This document shows, piece after piece, positions 1 to 9,051 of a stretch of DNA of 64,000 bases. Position 1 is the first letter of the stretch. The number at the start of each line of letters is the position of its first letter. Source of the stretch: Cellulosimicrobium sp. CUA-896 (GTDB lineage: Bacteria; Actinomycetota; Actinomycetes; Actinomycetales; Cellulomonadaceae). The translations under genes were made by a program, and so were the position numbers. The stretch covers positions 62,001 to 126,000 of the forward strand of contig NZ_MKKH01000022.1 of assembly GCF_001942335.1 (NCBI RefSeq), written 5' to 3'. The notes beneath the pieces are model-generated. The model did not search any database. It was not told the origin of the DNA and saw only the letters and a list, made by a program, of their open reading frames with translations.

Positions 1-698
1 ACGAGGTTCTCGGGCGCCGTGCAGTCGAGCGCGTCGAACTGCGCCTGCAGCTCCGGCGTGATCTGCGACAGGTCGCTCGGGTTCTCCGGTCGGGTGGTCG
101 CCTCGCCGTCGGTCGCCTCGCCGTCGCCCGGCGCGTCCGTCGCCTCGTCCGCGGGCGCCTCGCCCTCGGCGGGAGCCTCGGCCGAGGGGTCCCCCTCGGC
201 GGCGGCGTCACCCTGGGCCGAGGCGTCGGCCTCCGGGGTCTCGCCCTCCGCGGCGGCGTCCTCGGTCGCGGTCGGCGTCGGCGCCGCCACCGCGAGGACC
301 GGCCGGAACCGCATCTGCGCGGAACGGCTGACGAGGTCGATCGTCTCCTGGCTGGGCTCGCCCGGGATGCCGACGACGATGTTGCGGTCACCCTGGCGCG
401 TGATCTCGGCCTCGGAGACGCCCTGCGCGTCGATGCGCTGGCGGATCACGTTGATCGCCTCGCCGATCGACTCCGTCGTCACCTCCGACCCGTCGGTCGT
501 GACGGGCTCGAGGATGATCTGCGTACCGCCCTCGAGGTCGAGCGCGAGACCCGGCGTGAGGCTGGCCCCGCCGGGGTTCTCCTCCGTCTGCGGGGCGAGC
601 TTCGTCCCTGCGAAGAGGCTGCCGAAGAGGGCGATCACGAGGACGCCCAGGATGACGAGGGACCGCACGGGCCTCGCTCGTGTGCTGCTGGTGGCCAA
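1..698 (-). CDS. secD: Protein translocase subunit SecD, N-terminal part (cut by window edge)
   Basis: SecD works with SecF and YajC as the membrane part of the Sec export machine that uses the proton gradient to complete protein secretion. About 232 residues are visible. A first transmembrane helix lies near residues 13-30. It is followed by the SecD signature LALDLEGGTQIIL near residues 50-62 and the start of the first periplasmic-type domain. Residues about 145-205 form an Ala/Glu/Pro/Thr/Asp-rich low-complexity linker typical of actinobacterial SecD. The start is taken as TTG at 698, after a purine-rich GGGAAGAGA; no ATG or GTG suits the family start better. The gene lies directly downstream of yajC. 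The C-terminus is outside the window. Confidence 0.9.
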   Translation of the reverse strand, partial: MATSSTRARPVRSLVILGVLVIALFGSLFAGTKLAPQTEENPGGASLTPGLALDLEGGTQIILEPVTTDGSEVTTESIGEAINVIRQRIDAQGVSEAEITRQGDRNIVVGIPGEPSQETIDLVSRSAQMRFRPVLAVAAPTPTATEDAAAEGETPEADASAQGDAAAEGDPSAEAPAEGEAPADEATDAPGDGEATDGEATTRPENPSDLSQITPELQAQFDALDCTAPENL

Positions 699-725
699 CT
701 GTCCGTCTCTTCCCGTGCGCGTGCG

Positions 726-747
726 GTGGGCCCGCGCGGGCCCACCG
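726..747. other. Perfect inverted repeat between yajC and secD
   Basis: GGTGGGCCCGC and GCGGGCCCACC form a perfect 22-bp palindrome in the 83-bp gap between the yajC stop and the secD start. It could form an RNA hairpin that stabilises or attenuates the yajC-secD message. There is no U-run, so it is not a standard terminator. Confidence 0.5.
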
Positions 748-781
748 CGTCAGACCGGTCGCCGCGGCGACCGGTGGATGG

Positions 782-1251
782 TCACTTGCTGTCGGTGCCC
801 TCGTCGCGGCGGTCCCGCTCCTTGTCGGCCTCCAGGCCGGACAGGTCGTCCGGGACGACGAGGTCGTCGCCGTCGCGCGTCGACGGGGCGGGGGCCGCGG
901 CGCCGGGAGCCGTGCCGTACGCGGCGCTCGTCCCCGCCGTCGCCGTGTCCTCGGCGTCCACCCCGTCGTCCTCCGCCGTGGTCTCCTCGACCGGCTCGTC
1001 CACGCGCTTGGCGATGGCCGCGCGCAGCCAGCGGGTGCGGCTGCCCGGCGTGGACTCGATCGTGATGATGTCCTTCTCCTCGTCGACGTCGACGATGGTG
1101 CCGAAGAGGCCGGAGCCCGTCATGACCTCCTGGCCCGGCGCAGGTTGGACCGGAAGCTCTGGGCCTCGCGCTGCTGCTTGCGGGTGCGGCTGGTCATGAG
1201 GAACATCGCCCCCGCCGCGAGGGCGAGGATGAGGATGAAGCTGATATCCAT
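782..1251 (-). CDS. yajC: Preprotein translocase accessory subunit YajC (frame broken once)
   Basis: YajC is a small single-span membrane protein bound to SecDF. Residues 3-19 form a hydrophobic helix. They are followed by the basic stretch TSRTRKQQREAQ and, after the break, the conserved core PGQEVMTGSGLFGTIVDVD. The C-terminal third is acidic and Ala-rich. As read, the frame that begins at the ATG at 1251 stops after about 43 codons. Adding one G near 1140 (CTGCGCC to CTGGCGCC) joins both parts into 156 residues. It sits between ruvB and secD, the usual actinobacterial order. Product certain; the break is probably a sequence error. Confidence 0.88.
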
Positions 1252-1422
1252 GACGGGGTCTCACGTGTCCTGTTCGTCGGGGTCTGCGCGGCAGTCTAGG
1301 CGCGCGCGCACGGTTCACCAACGAGCCGTCCGTCCGTGGAGTTCCCCGCGCCGATCCGACCAGTCTAGGCCCCTCGCCCCACCCGCTGTGACCGCGGTCA
1401 CGATGCGGACCGATCTCGGGCG

Positions 1423-2502
1423 TCAGGCGTCGAACAGCGTGCCGCCCTCGCGCGGCGGCGTCAGGCCCAGGTGCGCCCAGGCGGCCGGCGTCGCGACGCG
1501 GCCCCGCGGCGTGCGCCCCACGAGCCCCTCGCGCACGAGGTACGGCTCGGCCACCGTCTCGACCGTCTCGGCCTCCTCGCCGACGGTGACCGCCAGCGTC
1601 GTGAGCCCGACGGGACCGCCGTTGAAGCGCGTGCACAGTGCGGTGAGGACGGCGCGGTCGAGGCGGTCGAGGCCGATGGGGTCCACCTCGTACACCTCGA
1701 GGGCCGCGCGCGCGGCGCGCAGGTCGAGGCTCCCGTCGCCGCGGACCTGGGCCCAGTCGCGGACCCGGCGCAGGAGGCGGTTCGCGATGCGCGGCGTGCC
1801 GCGCGACCGTCCGGCGATCTCGTGCGCGGCGTCGACGTCGAGCGCGACCCCGAGCAGACCGGCCGAGCGCACGAGCACGCTCTCGAGCTCGTCGCCGGAG
1901 TAGAAGTCGAGGTGCCCGGTGAAGCCGAACCGGTCGCGCAGCGGGGCGGGCAGCAGGCCCGCGCGTGTCGTCGCGCCCACCGCGGTGAAGGGCGGCAGGC
2001 TCAGCGGGATCGCGCTGGCGCCGGCCCCCTTGCCGACGACGACGTCGACCCGGAAGTCCTCCATCGCCATGTACAGCAGCTCCTCGGCGGGGCGCGCGAG
2101 GCGGTGGATCTCGTCGATGAACAGCACCTCGCCCTCCTCCAGGGAGGACAGCACCGCGGCGAGGTCGCCCGCGTGCTGGATGGCCGGCCCGGACGTGACG
2201 CGCAGCGACGTCCCCAGCTCGGCGGCGATGATCATCGCGAGCGTCGTCTTGCCGAGCCCGGGCGGCCCGGACAGCAGCACGTGGTCGGGTGCCGCGCCGC
2301 GGGCGAGCGCGGCCTGGAGCACGAGCGAGAGCTGGTCGCGCACGACGCGCTGGCCCACGAACTCCTCGAGCCGGCGCGGGCGCAGCGCGGCCTCGGCGGC
2401 GCGCTCGAGGTCGTCCGCGCCCGCGGCGACGATCCGTTCGGAGGTGAAGCCGTCGTCCCCGGGGTCGCCGTCGCCCAGGCCGACACGGTCGAAGGTCGCC
2501 AT
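1423..2502 (-). CDS. ruvB: Holliday junction branch migration helicase RuvB
   Basis: RuvB is the hexameric ATPase motor that drives branch migration of Holliday junctions on the RuvA scaffold. The 359 residues carry Walker A GPPGLGKT at 79-86, Walker [10 protein letters not shown] near 127-135, and an arginine-finger region around LRDRFG. The C-terminal winged-helix domain binds DNA. Length is normal for actinobacterial RuvB. The ATG at 2502 lies 2 nt after the ruvA stop, so the two are translationally coupled. Expression probably follows the SOS-type box upstream of ruvA. Confidence 0.97.
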   Translation of the reverse strand: MATFDRVGLGDGDPGDDGFTSERIVAAGADDLERAAEAALRPRRLEEFVGQRVVRDQLSLVLQAALARGAAPDHVLLSGPPGLGKTTLAMIIAAELGTSLRVTSGPAIQHAGDLAAVLSSLEEGEVLFIDEIHRLARPAEELLYMAMEDFRVDVVVGKGAGASAIPLSLPPFTAVGATTRAGLLPAPLRDRFGFTGHLDFYSGDELESVLVRSAGLLGVALDVDAAHEIAGRSRGTPRIANRLLRRVRDWAQVRGDGSLDLRAARAALEVYEVDPIGLDRLDRAVLTALCTRFNGGPVGLTTLAVTVGEEAETVETVAEPYLVREGLVGRTPRGRVATPAAWAHLGLTPPREGGTLFDA

Positions 2503-2504
2503 CG

Positions 2505-3134
2505 TCAGCCCCGCTGCCCGCCGAGCACGCGCAGCGCCGCTCGCAGTGCGCCGGCGACGTCGGCCGCCTCCACGACGTCGACGCCGGCCTGCGCCAGCAC
2601 GGTCGCGACGGCGTCGTCGGCGGCCTTGACGTTCCAGCCGAGCCCGACGAGCGCCTCGACCACCTGGTCGCGCTTGTCGTCGGCCGGGTGCGCCGCCGGC
2701 GCGGCCGCGTCCGCGGCAGGGTCGGCGACCGTGGGCGCGCCCAGCTTGTCGCCGAGCTCGAGGGCGATGCGCTGCGCGCCCTTGGTCCCGATGCCGGGCA
2801 CGCGCACCAGGGCGGGGATGTCCGGGCCGGCGACGGCGCGCCGCAGGGCGTCGGGCGTGTGCACGGCGAGCATCGCCAGCGCAAGGCGCGGCCCGACGCC
2901 GCTGACGGTCTGGACGGTCTCGAAGACCGAGCGCTCGTCGTCGTCGGCGAACCCGTAGAGCGTCAGGGAGTCCTCGCGCACGACCATGCTCGTCGCGAGC
3001 CGCGCGTCCTCCCCGACGCGCAGGGTGGCGAGCGTCGCCGGGGTGGCGTGCACGAGGTACCCGACTCCCCCGACCTCGAGCACCGCCCGGTCGAGGCGCA
3101 CGCTCGACACGGTCCCGCTCAACGAGGCGATCAC
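2505..3134 (-). CDS. ruvA: Holliday junction DNA-binding protein RuvA
   Basis: RuvA is the tetrameric Holliday-junction binder that loads RuvB. In 209 residues it shows the N-terminal OB fold (about 1-63). Two helix-hairpin-helix elements follow, GVGPRLA near 79-85 and VPGIGTKGA near 112-120, and then an Ala/Asp-rich linker before domain III. The GTG at 3134 is preceded by a strong AGGAGG seven bases upstream, which fixes the start. A LexA-type operator sits 22 bp further upstream, in the gap after ruvC. Confidence 0.96.
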   Translation of the reverse strand: MIASLSGTVSSVRLDRAVLEVGGVGYLVHATPATLATLRVGEDARLATSMVVREDSLTLYGFADDDERSVFETVQTVSGVGPRLALAMLAVHTPDALRRAVAGPDIPALVRVPGIGTKGAQRIALELGDKLGAPTVADPAADAAAPAAHPADDKRDQVVEALVGLGWNVKAADDAVATVLAQAGVDVVEAADVAGALRAALRVLGGQRG

Positions 3135-3155
3135 TCCGGTTCCTCCTGCTCAGGC

Positions 3156-3171
3156 TCGAACACCCGTACGA
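3156..3171 (-). promoter_or_regulatory. Probable LexA (SOS) operator upstream of ruvAB
   Basis: TCGAACACCCGTACGA matches the actinobacterial SOS palindrome TCGAAC-N4-GTTCGA at 11 of 12 informative positions; the mismatch is GTaCGA. It lies in the 123-bp gap between the ruvC stop and the ruvA GTG, just upstream of the ruvA Shine-Dalgarno. Position and match support DNA-damage control of ruvAB from an internal promoter. Confidence 0.7.
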
Positions 3172-3257
3172 CGGGGCGCCACTCTAGCAACGCGCCCGGA
3201 CACCGCGACCGACCGACACCCGCGCGCCGCTCACGGCGACCCCGGCAGGGACCAGGT

Positions 3258-3830
3258 CTACCGCGGCGCGCGGGTGCGCGTGCGGGCGGTGCGCTCGGCG
3301 GCCGCCCACGCGCGCTGCGCGGGCGTCAGCTCGTGCCGCTCGCCGCCCTGCAGCGCGCCCGCCGGACGCCACAGGTGGCAGATCGCGAGCGCGAGGGCGT
3401 CGGCGGCGTCGGCGGGGCGGGGCAGCTCGCCGAGCCCGAGGATGCCGGCGACCATGCGCTGCACCTGCTCCTTGCCCGCGCGCCCGCTGCCGGTCACGGC
3501 AGCCTTCACCTCGGACGGCGTGTGCAGGGCCACGGGGACCCCGCGACGCGCGGCGCCGACCATCGCGAGCCCGGCGACCTGCGCCGTCCCCATGACGGTC
3601 CCGACGTTGTGCTGCGCGAACACCCGCTCGACGGCGACGACGTCCGGCACGTGCTCGTCGAGCCACGCGTCGAGCCTCTCGGCGATGCGCAGCAGGCGCA
3701 GGTCCACGCTCGTCTCGGGGTCGGACCGCAGCACCCCGACGGCCACCATCTCGGCCCGCCGCCCCGGCAGGGAGTCCACGACACCCACCCCGCACCGGGT
3801 CAGTCCAGGGTCCACTCCGAGCACGCGCAC
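3258..3830 (-). CDS. ruvC: Crossover junction endodeoxyribonuclease RuvC
   Basis: RuvC resolves Holliday junctions by paired nicking. It has an RNase H fold. The first catalytic Asp is D7 in [12 protein letters not shown], the second acidic residue is in VAVERVF, and the [12 protein letters not shown] segment carries the C-terminal acidic pair. The 190 residues match the family, and the C-terminus is basic. Start GTG at 3830 has an upstream AAAGG. A 123-bp gap separates it from ruvA, unlike the tight ruvA-ruvB junction. Confidence 0.96.
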   Translation of the reverse strand: MRVLGVDPGLTRCGVGVVDSLPGRRAEMVAVGVLRSDPETSVDLRLLRIAERLDAWLDEHVPDVVAVERVFAQHNVGTVMGTAQVAGLAMVGAARRGVPVALHTPSEVKAAVTGSGRAGKEQVQRMVAGILGLGELPRPADAADALALAICHLWRPAGALQGGERHELTPAQRAWAAAERTARTRTRAPR

Positions 3831-3930
3831 GCGGTCAGCCTTTCACGACCTGCCGCCACATCCGTCGAGGCACGCGGCGGGACCGACGAGACGACGCGGC
3901 TCCGGGCCGACCGCCCGCCGGACGCGGGGA

Positions 3931-4025
3931 CGGGCGGGCGGGGTGCGCGCGGTCGTGGCGGGCCTGGCGGGAGCGCCCGAGGAACGAGGGCGCGGATGGT
4001 AGACCGCGCGCACCCCGCCCGTCCG
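3931..4025. terminator. Long inverted repeat between yebC and ruvC
   Basis: Arms 3935-3954 and 4002-4021 are perfect 20-bp reverse complements rich in GC. Three further pairs beyond one wobble extend the stem to about 24 bp. The loop is about 47 nt. It lies between the leftward yebC stop (4075) and the ruvC start (3830). A terminator or processing hairpin is the simplest reading; there is no U-tract. Confidence 0.55.
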
Positions 4026-4074
4026 GCCTACCGACCACGACGTGGGTCGAGCCAGGTACCGGTCGAGCGAGACG

Positions 4075-4835
4075 TCAGTCGTCGTTCTCGAGCTCCGCCA
4101 TCACCTCGTCCGACGCGTCGAAGTTCGCGTAGACGTTCTGCACGTCGTCGCTGTCCTCGAGCGCGTCGATGAGCCGCAGGATCTTGCGCGCGCCGTCGGC
4201 GTCGACCTCGACCTGCATGGACGGGTGCCACACGGAGTCGGCGGAGTCGTACTCGAGGCCGGCGTCCTGGATGGCGGTGCGCACGGCGACGAGGTCGGTC
4301 GCCTCGCACAGCACCTCGATGACCTCGCCCGCGTCGGACACCTCCTCGCGCCCGCGTCGAGCGCGGCCAGCATGACGTCGTCCTCGGTGACGCCGTCGGA
4401 CTTCGGCACGACGACGAGGCCCTTGCGCGAGAACAGGTAGGACACCGAGCCCGGGTCGGCGAGGCTGCCGCCGTTGCGGGAGAACGCGGTGCGGACCTCG
4501 GCCGCGGCGCGGTTCTTGTTGTCGGTGAGGCACTCGACGAGCACGGCGATGCCGTTGGTCCCGTAGCCCTCGTACATGATCGTCTGGTAGTCGACGGCGT
4601 CGGCGCCCTCGCCGGAGCCGCGCTTGACGGCGCGGTCGATGTTGTCGTTGGGCACCGACGACTTCTTCGCCTTCTGGATGGCGTCGAAGAGCGTCGGGTT
4701 GCCCGTGGGGTCGCCGCCGCCGGTGCGGGCGGCCACCTCGATGTTCTTAATGAGCTTCGCGAAGAGCTTGCCGCGCTTGGCGTCGATCGCGGCCTTCTTG
4801 TGCTTGGTCGTGGCCCACTTGGAGTGCCCGGACAT
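4075..4835 (-). CDS. yebC: YebC/PmpR family regulatory or translation-associated protein (frame broken once)
   Basis: The N-terminus [20 protein letters not shown] is the family signature. It is followed by the three-domain YebC/TACO1 fold, including [13 protein letters not shown] and [14 protein letters not shown]. Family members act as DNA-binding regulators or aid translation of difficult peptides. The frame from the ATG at 4835 is lost near 4348. The C-terminal half ([19 protein letters not shown] through [11 protein letters not shown]) continues in the next frame. One added base there gives 253 residues, the normal length. The gene starts 6 nt after the pdxT stop TAA, with GAAGGGG as Shine-Dalgarno. 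It sits between pdxT and ruvC as in mycobacteria. Confidence 0.92.
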
Positions 4836-4841
4836 GCGTAC

Positions 4842-5464
4842 TTACCCCTTCGCGATCTCGACGAACAGCTCGTGCACGCGCGTGTCCCCGGAGATCTCCG
4901 GGTGGAACGAGGTGGCGAGCAGCGATCCCTGCTGGACTGCGACGATCCTACCGGCGGCGGCCGCCGGGATGCCGGGCCTGCCCGCGTCGGGGATGCGGGC
5001 GAGCACCTCGACCCCCGGCCCGGCCTCCTCGACCCACGGCGCGCGGATGAACACGGCGTGCACCGCCGGGTCGTCCCCGGGCAGGCCGGAGAACGGCAGG
5101 TCGGTCTCGAAGGAGTCGACCTGCGGCCGAAGGCGTTGCGGCGCACGGTCACGTCGAGCCCGCCGACGGTCCGCTGGTCGGCCGTGCCGGCGAGGATCCG
5201 GTCCGCGAGGAGGATCATGCCGGCGCACGAGCCGTAGACGGGCAGCCCCGCGGCGATGCGCTCGCGCAGCGGGTCGTGCAGCTCGAAGACGCGCAGCAGC
5301 TTGTCGATGGTCGTCGACTCCCCGCCCGGGAGCACGAGCCCGTCGACGCGGGCGAGCTCCTCGGGGCGGCGCACGGTCACGGCCCGCGCCCCGGCGCTCT
5401 CGAGCGCGGCGAGGTGCTCGCGCACGTCCCCCTGGAGGGCGAGGACTCCGATCGTGATGGTCAC
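4842..5464 (-). CDS. pdxT: Pyridoxal 5'-phosphate synthase glutaminase subunit PdxT (frame broken once)
   Basis: PdxT hydrolyses glutamine and passes ammonia to PdxS for PLP synthesis. Visible are the oxyanion-strand motif LPGGES (46-51), the nucleophile Cys80 in [10 protein letters not shown], and the His/Glu of the triad in SFHPEISGD near the C-terminus. The frame shifts near 5124, between AFGR and [10 protein letters not shown]. Restoring one base (CGCAGG to CGCCAGG or CGGCAGG) gives 207 residues. The partner pdxS is two genes upstream, with a Nudix gene in between. Confidence 0.93.
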
Positions 5465-5519
5465 GAGGGGTGATGATACGTCGGGCGGCGGGTGCCGCCG
5501 ACGCCGCAGGCGCGAGAGC

Positions 5520-6086
5520 TCAGTGCTCGTGGGCGAGCCCGAGGTGCCGGGTGACGCCGTCCCAGCCGGCCAGGAGGGGGCGCACGAGGTCCGCGAGCCC
5601 CTCGGGGAAGACCTCGATGTCGACGCGGGCGAGGTCGTCGAGGGACCACCACCGCAGCTCGTCGACGACGTCGGCCTCGACGTCGGTCCAGCCGTCGCGG
5701 CTCAGCTCGTGGCCGGCGAGCACGGGACCGTGCAGCCGGGCGAGGTAGAAGACCTCGTCCTGGCGGCAGTGCTGGCGGTAGAAGTCGAAGATCGCGCTGC
5801 GGGTGCAGACGGGGCCGACCAGCGCGGCGGGGTCGAGGACGATGCCGGTCTCCTCGCGGACCTCGCGGACCGCGGCGTCGAGGTCGCTCTCGCCGTCGTC
5901 GATCCCGCCCCCGACGGTGAACCACCACGACCGCTCCGGCTGGTCGACGTCGTGACCGCGCACGAGCAGCACGCGGTCGGCGTCGTCGAGCAGGACGACG
6001 CGCGCGCCGCGGCGGAAGTAGAGCCCGTCGCCCCCGAGCACCCAGTCGGGGCCCAGGGACGACGGCGCACGGTCGTCGCGCGTCAC
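5520..6086 (-). CDS. Nudix hydrolase
   Basis: The 188-residue protein carries a complete Nudix box at about 60-82: GGIDDGESD, then [12 protein letters not shown]. This fits GX5EX7REUXEEXGU with all metal-binding Glu residues present. Nudix enzymes cleave a nucleoside diphosphate linked to another group; the substrate cannot be told here. The gene lies between pdxS and pdxT, 34 bp after pdxS, on the same strand. M. tuberculosis also has a Nudix gene in this neighbourhood (Rv2609c, from memory). GTG start at 6086. A housekeeping role on a PLP-related or oxidised nucleotide is possible but unproven. Confidence 0.9.
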   Translation of the reverse strand: MTRDDRAPSSLGPDWVLGGDGLYFRRGARVVLLDDADRVLLVRGHDVDQPERSWWFTVGGGIDDGESDLDAAVREVREETGIVLDPAALVGPVCTRSAIFDFYRQHCRQDEVFYLARLHGPVLAGHELSRDGWTDVEADVVDELRWWSLDDLARVDIEVFPEGLADLVRPLLAGWDGVTRHLGLAHEH

Positions 6087-6119
6087 GGGGTCACCCGACA
6101 GGGCGCTCGGGGGTGCGGG

Positions 6120-7070
6120 TCACCAGCCGCGCTCGGCCAGGCGGTGCGGCACGGGGATGTCGTCGACGTTGATGCCGACCATCGCCTCGCCGAGGCCGCG
6201 CGACACCTTGGCGACGACGTCGGGGTCGTCGAAGAAGGTGGTGGCCTTGACGATCGCGGACGCGCGCTGCTCCGGGTTGCCGGACTTGAAGATGCCGGAG
6301 CCCACGAAGACGCCCTCGGCGCCGAGCTGCATCATCATCGCGGCGTCCGCCGGCGTGGCGATGCCCCCGGCGGTGAACATCACGACGGGCAGCGTGCCCG
6401 TGGCCGCGACCTCGCGCACGAGCTCGTACGGCGCCTGCAGCTCCTTGGCCGCGACGAACAGCTCGTCCTCGGGCAGCGACGTGAGCCGGCGGATCTCGGC
6501 GCGGATGGTGCGCATGTGCGTCGTGGCGTTGGAGACGTCGCCCGTCCCCGCCTCGCCCTTGGAGCGGATCATCGCCGCGCCCTCGGTGATGCGGCGCAGG
6601 GCCTCTCCGAGGTTCGTCGCGCCGCACACGAACGGCACGGTGAACTGCCACTTGTCGATGTGGTTCGCGTAGTCCGCGGGCGTGAGCACCTCGGACTCGT
6701 CGACGTAGTCCACGCCGAGCGACTGCAGGACCTGGGCCTCGACGAAGTGCCCGATCCGGGCCTTGGCCATGACCGGGATCGACACGGCCTCGATGATGCC
6801 GTCGACCATGTCCGGGTCGGACATGCGCGACACGCCGCCCTGCGCCCGGATGTCGGCCGGGACGCGCTCGAGCGCCATGACGGCGACGGCCCCGGCGTCC
6901 TCGGCGATCTTCGCCTGCTCGGGCGTCACGACGTCCATGATGACGCCGCCCTTGAGCATCTCCGCCATGCCGCGCTTGACCTTGGCGGTGCCGACCGCGG
7001 TGCCGGCGGCGTTCGCGGACCCCGTCGGGGCGGCCTGGGCGGGGGCGTCGGGGTCGGTCACGTGGGTCAC
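6120..7070 (-). CDS. pdxS: Pyridoxal 5'-phosphate synthase lyase subunit PdxS
   Basis: PdxS builds PLP from ribose 5-phosphate, glyceraldehyde 3-phosphate and ammonia in a dodecamer with PdxT. The TIM-barrel sequence shows KGGVIMDVV with Asp46, the Schiff-base lysine Lys103 in [11 protein letters not shown], and Lys171 in [11 protein letters not shown]. The phosphate-binding [12 protein letters not shown] and [11 protein letters not shown] also follow the family. The 316 residues include about 30 extra, poorly conserved N-terminal residues rich in Ala, as in other actinobacteria. GTG start at 7070; an in-frame GTG four codons in is an alternative. Confidence 0.97.
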   Translation of the reverse strand: MTHVTDPDAPAQAAPTGSANAAGTAVGTAKVKRGMAEMLKGGVIMDVVTPEQAKIAEDAGAVAVMALERVPADIRAQGGVSRMSDPDMVDGIIEAVSIPVMAKARIGHFVEAQVLQSLGVDYVDESEVLTPADYANHIDKWQFTVPFVCGATNLGEALRRITEGAAMIRSKGEAGTGDVSNATTHMRTIRAEIRRLTSLPEDELFVAAKELQAPYELVREVAATGTLPVVMFTAGGIATPADAAMMMQLGAEGVFVGSGIFKSGNPEQRASAIVKATTFFDDPDVVAKVSRGLGEAMVGINVDDIPVPHRLAERGW

Positions 7071-7187
7071 CGGTATCTCACACCTTCGTCTCGCGGGAGC
7101 GTCGCGGCCGTGCCCGGGCCGAGGCCGGCGGGCAGGCGCGCGGGGCGGCGGGCTCGGACCCTCCGCTCGCGCCCATCGTACTGCCGC

Positions 7188-7838
7188 TCAGGAGGCCCCG
7201 GAGGCCAGCTCCACGGGACGCCCGAGGCCCGGTGGCCACGTGTCGTCGAGGTCCACGGTCACGGGCATCGGCGCGTGCCCGGCCAGCCGCGTGAGCCGCA
7301 CCCACCACTTGTGCCGCACGCGCTGCGCCTGCGCGACCGCCTCGTTGTGGAACCGCCTCGCGAGCTGGGCCCGGTACCAGGCGGCCGCGAGGTTCGCGAG
7401 CAGCTCGTCGCCCGCCGGGTCGGCCCGCAGGTCCGCGACGTCCTCCGGGCTCTCGAAGGCCGAGCGGAGGGTGGCCGAGAGGTCCGACTCGGCCAGCGCG
7501 CGCGAGGGCGCCATCCCGCCGAGCAGCCGCCGCGGACGGGCACCGCCCTCCTCGCCGAGCCCGGGGACGCTCTCGACGAGCCGGCGCGAGTCCGCGTCGT
7601 CGTCGAGCACCGCGTGCGCCGCCTCTGCGAGGAGCACCGACGTGGCGGGGTCGAGCTCACCGGAGGCGGCGAGGTCGACGGCCGCCGACGCGCGCCGCAC
7701 CAGCTGGGCGTCGAGCGCCAGCCGCGACGCCATGACCTTGCGGTGGAGGCGGTCGAGACGGGACGCGGCGACCCACATCGACCAGCCGACGAGCAGCACG
7801 ACGGCGACGACCAGGACGACGGTCTCCGACCAGGTCAT
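7188..7838 (-). CDS. Conserved membrane-anchored protein of the pimA operon, function unknown
   Basis: The 216-residue protein starts with a hydrophobic helix (about 4-20) followed by an alpha-helical, Ala/Leu/Arg-rich cytoplasmic part. The motif RKVMASRLALDAQLVRRA resembles the topology of LemA-like proteins, but I do not claim membership. Its ATG at 7838 overlaps the pimA stop by 4 bp (ATGA), so it is coupled to PIM synthesis. I see no catalytic motif. A role at the membrane alongside phosphatidylinositol mannoside assembly is only inferred from position. Confidence 0.75.
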   Translation of the reverse strand: MTWSETVVLVVAVVLLVGWSMWVAASRLDRLHRKVMASRLALDAQLVRRASAAVDLAASGELDPATSVLLAEAAHAVLDDDADSRRLVESVPGLGEEGGARPRRLLGGMAPSRALAESDLSATLRSAFESPEDVADLRADPAGDELLANLAAAWYRAQLARRFHNEAVAQAQRVRHKWWVRLTRLAGHAPMPVTVDLDDTWPPGLGRPVELASGAS

Positions 7839-9051
7839 GCGTCCCTCCCGGGCACGCGCTCGGCACGCCCCCGTCCGAGCAGCCGTCCTCCGCGCACGGA
7901 CCGCGGGTCCTCGTGCACGGGGATGACGGCCGACGACGCGGCGAGCACCATGTCGTAGACGGCCAGCACCTCGGCGGTGACCGTCGACCAGTCGAAGCGC
8001 CGCACGAACTCGCGCGCGCGCGACCGGTAGGCCTCGGCGCGCGCCGGGTCGGCGAGGACGTCGAGGATCGTGCGGGCGAGCGCGGGCCCGTCGCCGACGG
8101 GGAACAGGCGCCCGCCTCACCGCCGTCGAGCACGCGGCGGAACGCGCCGAGGTCGCTCGCGACGACGCACGCCCCGGCGCTCATCGCCTCGACGAGGACG
8201 ATGCCGAAGCTTTCGCCGCCGGTCTGGGGCGCGACGTACAGGTCGACCGAGGACAGCAGCGCGGCCTTCTCCTCGTCGCTCACGCCGCCCAGGAACTCGA
8301 CCGACGACGCGTGCTCCCCGAGCGCTGCGACGGCCTGGTCGCGCCCGTCGTCACCGCGTCCCGCGACGAGGAACCGCGCGCCGGGGACCTGGTCGAGGAC
8401 CCGCGGGATCGCGTCGGTGAGGACGGGGAGACCCTTGCGCGGCTCGTCGAGGCGTCCGAGGAACGCGATCGTCGGGGCGTCGGGCGTCCCCTGCCACCGC
8501 GGCGCGGGGGCGGCCTCGGCGAACGTGTCGACGTAGACGCCGTTGGGGATGACGACGGCGTCGCCGCCGAGGTGGTCGACGAGCGTGCGGCGCGCGTCCT
8601 CGGACACCGCGATGCGGGCGTCGATCTTCTCCAGGCTCTGGCGCACGAGCGGGTACGCGACCTGCAGCGCGCGCGAGCGCACGAGGGAGGAGTGGAACGT
8701 GGCGACGATCGGCCCCTGCGCGATCCACAGGGCGAGCATCGACAGCGAAGGGGTGACCGGCTCGTGCAGGTGCAGGACGTCGAAGCGTCCCGCGTCGAGC
8801 CATCGACGCACGCGGTGCGCGGTCCGGGGTCCGAAGGTGAGCCGCGCGACGGAGCCGTTGTAGCGCACGGGCACGGCCCCCCCGGCGGGCGTGAGGTAGT
8901 CCGGGACCGGGGTGTCGTCGTCGGCGGGCGCGAGCACGGACACGTCGTGCCCCTGGGCGAGGAGCGCCTCGGCGAGGTCACGGATGTGGAACTGCACGCC
9001 GCCGGGCGCGTCGAACGAGTACGGGCAGACGATCCCGACGCGCAGGCTCAT
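7835..9051 (-). CDS. pimA: Phosphatidylinositol alpha-mannosyltransferase PimA (frame broken once)
   Basis: PimA adds the first mannose from GDP-mannose to phosphatidylinositol, at the cytoplasmic membrane face. It is a GT-B, GT4-family protein. It shows the acceptor-side loop APGGVQFHIRDLAEALL, then HEPVTPSLSMLAL, the hinge segment GRLDEPRKGLPVL, and the EX7E nucleotide-sugar motif in GGESFGIVLVEAMSAG. The frame is lost near 8111 after VLDGGEAG and resumes with LFPVGDGPALA; one added base gives 405 residues. ATGA overlaps join it to the acyltransferase upstream and the membrane protein downstream. Confidence 0.92.

Noticed and set aside
3835-4038. Possible 67-residue minus-strand protein between yebC and ruvC
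   Set aside because: It spans the long inverted repeat, is Arg/Pro-rich, and has no start signal or family resemblance.
4842-5464. pdxT and other broken genes as true pseudogenes
   Set aside because: Each is a conserved housekeeping gene with all catalytic motifs preserved on both sides of a single missing base, and the same error type recurs throughout the window.
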